Source: Siphonodentalium dalli | Lineage: Eukaryota > Mollusca > Scaphopoda > Gadilida > Siphonodentaliidae | DNA length: 64,000 nt | Direction of reading: 5' to 3' | Assembly: GCA_032622095.1 (NCBI GenBank) | Contig: CP136068.1 | Coordinates: 14,675,729 to 14,739,728 of the forward strand | Shown: piece by piece, positions 56,587 through 64,000 of the stretch | How positions within the stretch are numbered: the stretch's first letter is position 1 | How the letters are laid out: every line of letters starts with the position of its first letter | The notes under the pieces: generated by a model | Seen by the model: only the letters and a program-made list of their open reading frames with translations | Told to the model about the DNA's origin: nothing | Databases searched by the model: none | Made by a program: the position numbers and the translations under genes

Positions 56587-56760
56587 TAAGGCCCTCAACT
56601 GCTATGGAAGACCTAGAATACGATTGAAGTTCCCCAGTTGAAATTGGTGATGTTCACCCATTGGGCACCTCAATCATGAATTTTATCTTCTGCAAATTAA
56701 GGGATACATAAACTTCCTAGAAGGGAAATTTAACTAACAACAATGTAAATTTGATACTAT

Positions 56761-56940
56761 AGATACTTCCCAGAAGATGAGGCCTAAGCAGAATGAGATC
56801 TTGAGACTCTAGATACTTCCCAGAAGATGAAGCCTAAGCAGAATAAGGTTCTCAGAGGGTGTATTTGGTTATGCTAGCCTGCTGTGTGGAGCAACATGAA
56901 TTCACCCTCTGGGAACCTCATTCTACAAATGCCAGACACT
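56761..56940. mobile_element. ~54-bp direct duplication and foldback F copy 4
   Basis: AGATACTTCCCAGAAGATGA with CCTAAGCAGAAT occurs at about 56761 and 56812. The second copy leads into a diverged F palindrome (GTTCTCAGAGGGTGTATTTG against TTCACCCTCTGGGAACC, 56838-56940). Confidence 0.75.
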
Positions 56941-57394
56941 CTTGGAGAAAATGAAATTAATCTGATTTTAATGACCACTGAGTGATAATGTAAACAAGTA
57001 AACAACAAGGGTGCTTCATTGATAACACCATTAATCTCATTTAAATTATGAATGACATGAATACACTCCCTATAGCTACAGAAGTTCTCTTATCTCTCTA
57101 TCTGCCCTGCCATGTGTCATGTCTGTCAGTTCAGAACAGAGTTGCCTTGTAATGGGAATGCACAGATACTAGTATTAAAAGGAATTTACTGATCTGTCTG
57201 TTCATCTTTTCTCCCAAACCCCTGATTTCAGAGGTACCTACTCTACCCCCCCCCCCCGAAGATGTGATGTCACAAGTTGAGATAGGGTGGAATGCTGTTG
57301 GTCGGGGGCAGGGTGGGGTTCTGGGTCATGTGGGGGGGGGGGTGATATTTTTTTTTTGTATGTTAAATTGATCAAGGAGTTCCTGAATTTTTAA

Positions 57395-58074
57395 TTATTT
57401 TTTGGGGAATTATGGCCCTGGCTCCACCCCTATTTGACCCAGTGACCCCATTTGAACAAATCTGAACCCCAGTCATTCAATGACCCCACATAACAAATAT
57501 AAACTAAATCGGCATAATGGTTCTTGACAAGAAGTCGTTATAAGAATTACCAAGGAGGAATATAGTTATGGCCCTGGTTTCACAACTGTTTGACACAGTG
57601 ACCTCATTTGAACAAATCTGAATGACAGTCACCTAGGGAACATCCACACCAAATATGATCAAAATGCAAAAATGTAATTTTTTGGTTTTTAGAGTTATGT
57701 CCCTAGCTCTGCCCCTAATTGACCCAGTGACCCAATTTGAACAAATCTGAACCCCAGTCACCCAAGGTCTCTCTGTACCAAATATCAGCTAAATCGGCCA
57801 AATATTTTTTTAGAAGAATTCATTGTAATAATTACTACGAGTTATGGCCCTGGTTTCTCAACTAATTGACCGGGTGACCTCATTTGAACAAATCTGAACA
57901 CCAGTCACCCAAGAACCCTCCATACCAAATATTAGCTAAATCGGCACTATGGTTATGGACAAGAAGTCGTTGTAAGAATTACTGTGGAGGAATAGAGTTA
58001 TGGCCCTGGTTTCACAACTATTTGACCCAGTGACCTCATTTGAACAAATCTGAATGAGAATCACCTAGGGAACA
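57395..58074. repeat. Module E tandem core (~4.5 units of ~150 bp)
   Basis: Units carry TTATGGCCCTGG, TTTGACCCAGTGACC, TTTGAACAAATCTGAA, CAGTCACC and CCAAATATNAGCTAAATCGG. At ~58074 the array switches abruptly to inverted family-A core without either family's end being present. Confidence 0.8.
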
Positions 58075-60848
58075 AAATTACTCGTTCCCATCTACATGCC
58101 ATTGTTAACATGCATGACAAATTTTATGACGATCAGACTAAAGGTACGACCTGTAGCCCACGCTAAATAATTTAGTCATACAAAGAGTAAAATCCAAGAT
58201 GGCTGCTGGCGGCAATGTTTTTTGGCCGAATGACCCCAACAATACTCATTCCCATCTACATGTCATTATTAACATTCATGACAAATTTTATGATGATCAG
58301 ACTAAAGGTACGACATGTAGCTCGTGCTAAAGAATTTAGTCATACAAAGAGTAAAATCCAAGATGGCTGCTGGTGGCCATGTTTTCGGCCGAATCACCCC
58401 AAAATGAGTCGTTCCCATCTACATGTCATCGTTAACATCCATGACGAATTTTATGACGATCAGACTAAAGGTATGACCTGTAGCCCATGCTAAAGAATTT
58501 AGTCATACAAAGAGTAAAATCCAAGATGGCTGCTGGCGGCCAAGTTTTTACGCCAAATGACCCCAAAATTACTCGTTCCCATCTACATGTCAATATTAAC
58601 AACCATGACAAATTTCATGATGATCAGACGAACAGTACGACCTGTGGCCCGTGCTAATGGATTAAATTTTGATATCCAAGATGGCCGCTGGCGGCCATGT
58701 TTTTTGTCGGAATGACCCCAAAATGACTCGCTCCCATTAACATTCCAATTTCAACAGCCATGAAAATTTTTATGATGATCAGACTAAAGGTACGACCTGT
58801 AGCCCGTGCTAAAGGATTTAGTCATACAAAGAGTAAAATGCAAGATGGCTGCTGGCGGCCATGTTTTTTGGCCGATTGACCCCACAATTACTCGTTCCCA
58901 TCTACATGTCATTGTTAACATCCATCACCAATTTTATGATGATCAGACTAAAGGTACGACCTGTAGCCCGTGCTAAACAATTTAGTCATACAAAGAGTAA
59001 AATCCAAGATGGCTGCTGGTGGCCATGTTTTTCGGCCAAATGACCCCAAAAGTACTCGTTCACATCTACATGTCAATATTAACATCCATGACAAATTTCA
59101 TGATGATAAGACGAACAGTACTAACTGTGGCCCGTGCTAATGGATTAAATTTATAAATGCAAGATGGCTGCTGGCGGCCATGTTTTTTGTCCGAATGACC
59201 CCAAAATGACTCGTTCCCATCTACATTCCAATTTCAACAGCCATGACAAATTTTATGATGATCAGACTAAAAGTAGGACCTGTAGCCCGTGCTAAAGGAT
59301 TTAGTCATACAAAGAGTAAAATCCAAGATGGCTGCTGGCGGCCATGTTTTTTGGCCGAATGACCCCAAAATGACTCGTTCCCATCTACATGTCATTATTA
59401 ACATTCATGACAAATTTTATGATGATCAGACTAAATGTACGACCTGTAGCCCGTGCTAAAGGATTTAGTCACACAAAGAGTAAAATCCAAGATGGCTGCT
59501 GGCGACCATGTTTTTTGGCCGAATGACCCCAAAATTACTCGTTCCCATCCACATGTCAATATTATCATCCATGACAAATTTCATGATGATCAGACAATCA
59601 GTACGACCTGTGGCCCGTGCTAATGGATTAAATTTTGAAATCCAAGATGGCCGCTGGCGTCCATGTTTTTTGTCCGAATGACCCCAAAATGACTCGTTCC
59701 CATCTACATTCCAATATCAACAGCCATGACAAATTTTATGATGATCAGACTAAAAGTAGGACCTGTAGCCCGTGCTAAAGGATTTAGTCATACAAAGAGT
59801 AAAATCCAAGATGGCTGCTGGCGGCCATGTTTTTTGGCCGAATGACCCCAAAATGACTCGTTCCCATCTACATGTCATTATTAACATTCATGACAAATTT
59901 TATGCTGATCAGACTAAAAGTAGGACCTGTAGCCCGTGCTAAAGGATTTAGTCATGCAAAGAGTAAAATACAAGACGGCTGCTGGCGGCCATGTGTTTTG
60001 GCCGAATGACCCCAAAATGACTCGTTCCAATCTAAATGTCATTGTTAACATCCATGACAAATTTGATGATGATCAGACTAAAGGTACGACCTGTTGCCCG
60101 TGCTAAAGGATTTAGTCATACAAAGAGTAAAATCCAAGATGGCTGCTGGCGGCCATGTTTTTGGGCCGAATGACCCCAAAATGACTCGTTTCCCATCTAC
60201 ATGTCAATATTAACATCCATGACAAATTTCATGATGATCAGACGAACAGTGCGACCTGTGGCCCGTGCTAATGGATTGAATTTTGAAAACAAAGATGGCC
60301 ACTGGCGGCCATGTTTTTTGTCCGATTGACCCCAAAATGACTCGTTCCCATCTACATTCGAATTTCAACCGCCATGACAAATTTCATGATTATCAGACTA
60401 AAGGTACGACCTGTAGCCCGTGCTAAAGAATTTAGTCATACAAAGAGTAAAATCCAAGATGGCTACTGGTGGCCATGTTTTTCGGCCAAATGACCCCAAA
60501 AGTACTCGTTCCCATCTACATGTCAATATTAACATCCATGACAAATTTCATGATGATCAGAAGAACAGTACGACCTGTGGCCCGTGCTAATGGATTAAAT
60601 TTTGATATCCAAGATGGCCGCTGGCGGCCATGTTTTTTGTCGGAATGACCCCAAAATGACTCGCTCCCATTTACATTCCAATTTCAACAGCCATGAAATT
60701 TTTTATGATGATCAGACTAAAGGTACGACCTGTAGCCCGTGCTAAAGGATTTAGTCATACAAAGAGTAAAATCCAAGATGGCTGCTGGCGGCCATGTTTT
60801 TTAGCCGATTGACCCCAAAATTACTCGTTCCCATCTACATGTCATTGT
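58075..60848 (-). mobile_element. Family A array A6 (~17 core units), left part
   Basis: About 17 head-to-tail units of ~162 bp read on the minus strand. Each has TCCAAGATGGCTGCTGGCGG (plus-strand view), TGACCCCAAAATGACTCG, TTCCCATCTACATG and GATGATCAGACTAAAGG. Variant units with GGATTAAATTTTGA recur every third or fourth unit. The 3' terminus expected at the left is absent. Frames such as 58215-58493 are artefacts of a stop-free phase. Confidence 0.95.
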
Positions 60849-63346
60849 TAGCTCAACTTTACTTTGTAAAGTTTGAGCTATTGCCATGGCTTTGTCATCC
60901 GTCGTCCGTGTGTACGTGTGTGCGTGTGTGCGTGTGTGTGTGCGTGTGTACGTGTGTACGTGTGTACGTAAGGCGTCAACAATGCAGGCTACATGTCGTA
61001 CCTTTGGTCGGATCATTATGAAATTTGTCATAGCTGTTGACATCAACATTTAGACCAGAATGATTAATTTTGGGGTCATACGGAAAAAAAACATGGCCGC
61101 CAGCAGCCATCTTTGATTTCAAAATTCAATCCATTAGCACGGGCTACAGGTCGTACTGTTTGTCTGATCATCATGAAATTTGTCATGGCTGTTGAAATTG
61201 GAATGTAGATGGGAACGAGTCATTTTGGGGTCATTCGGTCCAAAAACATGGCCGCCAGCAGCCATCTTGGATTTTACTCTTTGTATGACTAAATTCTTTA
61301 GCACGGGCTACAGGTCGTATTTTTATTCTGATCATCATAAAATTTGTCAAGAATGTTAATAATGACATGTAGATGGGAACGAGTCATTTTGGGGTCATTC
61401 GGCCAAAAAACATGGCCGCCAGCAGCCATCTTGAATTTTAATCTTTGTATGACTAAATCCTTTAGCACGGGCTACAGGTCGTACCTTTAGTCTGATCATC
61501 ATAAAATTTGTCATGGCTGTTGAAATTGGAATGTAGATGGGAACGAGTCATTTTGGGGGCACTCGGACACAAAACATGGCCGCCAGCGGCCATCTTGGAT
61601 TTCAAAATTTAATCCATTAGCACGGGCCACAGGTCGTACTATTCGTCTGATCATCATGAAATTTGTCATGGATGATAATATTGACATGTAGATGGGAACG
61701 AGTAATTTTGGAGTCATTCGGCCCAAAATCATGGCCGCCAGCAACCATCTTGGATTTTACTCTTTGTATGACTAAATTCTTTAGCACGGGCTGCAGGTCG
61801 TACCTTTAGTCTGATCATCACAAAATTTGTCATGGATATTAACAATGACATGCAGATGGGAACGAGTCATTTTGGGGTCATTCGGCCAAAAAATATGGTC
61901 GCCAGCAGCCATCTTGGATTTTACTCTTTGTATGACTAAATCCTTTAGCACGGGCTACAGGTCCTACTTTTAGTCTGATCATCATAAAATTTGTCATGAA
62001 TGTTAATAATGACATGTAGATGGGAACGAGTCTTTTTGAAATCATTCGGCCAAAAAACATGGCCGCCTGCAGCCATCTTTGATTTTACTCTTTGTATGAC
62101 TAAATCCTTTAGCACGGGCTACAGGTCGTACCGTTAGTCTGATCATCATAAAATTTGTCATGGCTGTTGAAATTGGAATGTAGATGGGAACGAGTCATTT
62201 TGGGGTCACTCGGACAAAAAACATGGCCGCCAGTGGCCATCTTTGATTTCAAAATTTAATCCATTAGCACGGGCCACAGGTCGTACTGTTCGTCTGATCA
62301 TCATGAAATTTGTCATGGATGATAATATTGACATGTAGATGGGAACGAGTAATTTTGGGGTTATTCGGCCGAAAAACATGGCCTCCAGCAGCCATCTTGG
62401 ATTTTACTCTTTGTATGACTAAATCCTTTAGCACGGGCTACAGGTTGTACCTTTAGTCTGATCATAATAAAATTTGTCATGAATGTTAATAATGACATGT
62501 AGATCGGAACGAGTCGTTTTGGGGTCATTCGGGCAAAAAATATGGCCGCCAGCAGCCATCTTTGATTTTACTCTTTGTATGACTAAATCCTTTAGCACGG
62601 GCTACATGTCGTACCTTTAGTCTGATCATCATAAAATTTGTCATGGCTGTTGAAATTGGAATATAGATGGGAACGAGTCATTTTGGGGTCATTTGAATAA
62701 AAAACATGGCCGCCAGCACCATCTTGGATTTCAAAATTTAATCCATTATCACAGGCCACATGTCGTACTGTTCGTCTGATCATCATGAAATTTGTCATGG
62801 ATATTAATATTGACATATAGATGGGAACGAGTAGTTTTGGGGTCATTTGGCCAAAAAACATGGCCGCCAGCAGACATCTTGGATTTTACTCTTTGTATGA
62901 CTAAATTCTTTAGCACGGGCTACAGCTCGTACCTTTACTCTGATCATCATAAAATTTGTCATGAATGTTAATATTGACATGTATACGATGGGAACTAGTC
63001 ATTTTGGGGTCATTCGGCCAAAAAACATGGCCGCCAGCAGCCATCTTGGATTTTACTCTTTGTATGACTAAATTCTTTAGCATGGGCTACAGGTCGTACC
63101 TTTAGTCTGATCGTCATAAAATTTGTCATGGATGTTAACGATGACATGTAGATGGGAACGACTCAATTTGGGGTCATTCGGCCTAAAACATGGCCGCCAG
63201 CAGCCATCTTGGATTTTACTTTTCTCTTCATGTCTATAAACTAGTATTAGACATTCAACTTTCCACATTCCTAATCGCTCCATTGACTGTAATACATTAA
63301 ATTATTCCCTTTCCAAGTTGAGCTACAGTGTCATTGACACTTTCAT
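60849..63346 (+). mobile_element. Complete family A element A7, inserted into A6
   Basis: 5' end TAGCTCAACTTTACTTTGTA, then AAGTTTGAGCTATTGCC, a CCGTCCGTGTG linker and a GT microsatellite. About 14 core units of ~162 bp follow, then AAGTTGAGCTACAGTG, the hairpin GTGTCATTGACAC and TTTCAT. Removal rejoins ATTGT and TAACATCC, the normal A6 core, so both ends are defined to within a base or two. Confidence 0.95.
60907..60969. repeat. (GTGTGTAC/GTGTGTGC)n microsatellite
   Basis: About 60 bp of interrupted GT repeat occupy the linker of A7. It is the only A copy here with this linker expansion. Confidence 0.9.
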
Positions 63347-64000
63347 TAACATCCATGACCAATTTTATGATGATCAGACTAAAGGTACGACCTGTAGCCC
63401 GTGCTAAAGAATTTAGTCATACAAAGAGTAAAATCCAAGATGGCTGCTGGTGGCCATGTTTTTCGGCCAAATGACCCCAAAAGTACTCGTTCCCATCTAC
63501 ATGTCAATATTAACATCCATGACAAATTTCATGATGATAAGACGAACAGTACTAACTGTGGCCCGTGCTAATGGATTAAATTTTTAAATGCAAGATGGCT
63601 GCTGGCGGCCATGTTTTTTGTCCGAATGACCCCAAAATGACTCGTTCCCATCTACATTCCAATTTCAACAGCCATGACAAATTTTATGATGATCAGACTA
63701 AAAGTAGGACCTGTAGCCCGTGCTAAAGGATTTAGTCATACAAAGAGTAAAATCCAAGATGGCTGCTGGCGGCCATGTTTTTTGTCCGAATGACCCCAAA
63801 ATGACTCGTTCCCATCTACATGTCATTATTAACATTCATGACAAATTTTATGATGATCAGACTAAAATGTACGACCTGTATCCCGTGCTAAAGGATTTAG
63901 TCATACAAAGAGTAAAATCCAAGATGGCTGCTGGCGACCATGTTTTTTGGCCGAATGACCCCAAAATTACTCGTTCCCATCCACATGTCAATATTATCAT
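63347..64000 (-). mobile_element. Family A array A6, right part (runs off the window)
   Basis: The inverted core resumes at TAACATCCATGACC and continues for four units to the window edge, so the array's own 5' end lies outside. Confidence 0.95.

Noticed and set aside
58215-58493. Stop-free frames of 60-130 codons in family-A arrays (also 30528-30920, 40169-40360, 61511-62060, 62592-62861, 63077-63283)
   Set aside because: The same peptide recurs because the ~162-bp unit lacks stops in one phase; frames start and end wherever a unit mutates.

Overview
This window looks like repeat-rich, non-coding DNA from an animal, most likely a marine invertebrate and plausibly a bivalve or other lophotrochozoan. 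The base composition is AT-rich. No operons, bacterial-type genes or ribosome-binding sites are visible. There is a tRNA-derived SINE, two 5'-truncated LINE fragments, and many small inverted-repeat transposons. There are also several families of hairpin-capped elements with tandem cores, resembling the Helitron/Helentron-derived elements with satellite-like cores known from bivalves. The species guess is an inference. A run of exactly 100 Ns (56396-56495) marks an assembly gap.

I find no host gene I would defend with confidence. The only protein-like stretches are two LINE ORF2 C-termini (9788-10138 minus; 32909-33613 plus), a 145-residue piece of an uncharacterised multicopy invertebrate protein family (2478-2915 minus), and a few anonymous ORFs or exon-like islands (3615-3775, 42591-42878, 43821-44042, 49366-49542, 50080-50397). 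Most other open frames lie inside repeats.

Layout. 0-9 kb: foldback elements, an old family-A element (5541-6531), a 258-bp tandem duplication and a family-C element (7934-8986). 9-12.5 kb: a LINE fragment, then a 1.25-kb TA-flanked element (I1) nested in a palindromic element (X). 12.9-14.3 kb: satellite array T, about 9 units. 14.4-17.5 kb: a three-copy ~725-bp tandem block with related modules. 17.5-24 kb: a diverged segmental duplication (17.5-18.2 and 21.4-22.2 kb), a SINE and small foldbacks. 24.26-28.47 kb: a second T array of about 27 units, inverted relative to the first and with higher-order structure. 28.5-41.5 kb: nested elements (A containing V containing P; B containing A), a second C copy and a cluster of J foldbacks. 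42-50.6 kb: an A/T minisatellite, a family-D element, a ~0.95-kb imperfect palindrome, a hAT-like element (46447-47255), a 58-bp perfect palindrome and poly-C tracts. 51-53 kb: I2 with a J element inserted at a TA. 53.6-58 kb: tandem modules Q, R, S and E around the gap. 58-64 kb: a ~17-unit family-A array interrupted by a complete 2.5-kb family-A element in the opposite orientation.

The main message is architectural. Families A, B, C and D have unrelated core sequences but share one plan: a terminal palindrome, a CCGTCCGT-rich linker, a tandem core of roughly 160-187-bp units, and a short hairpin near the other end. Nested copies expose empty sites, so ends and target preferences can be read from this window alone.
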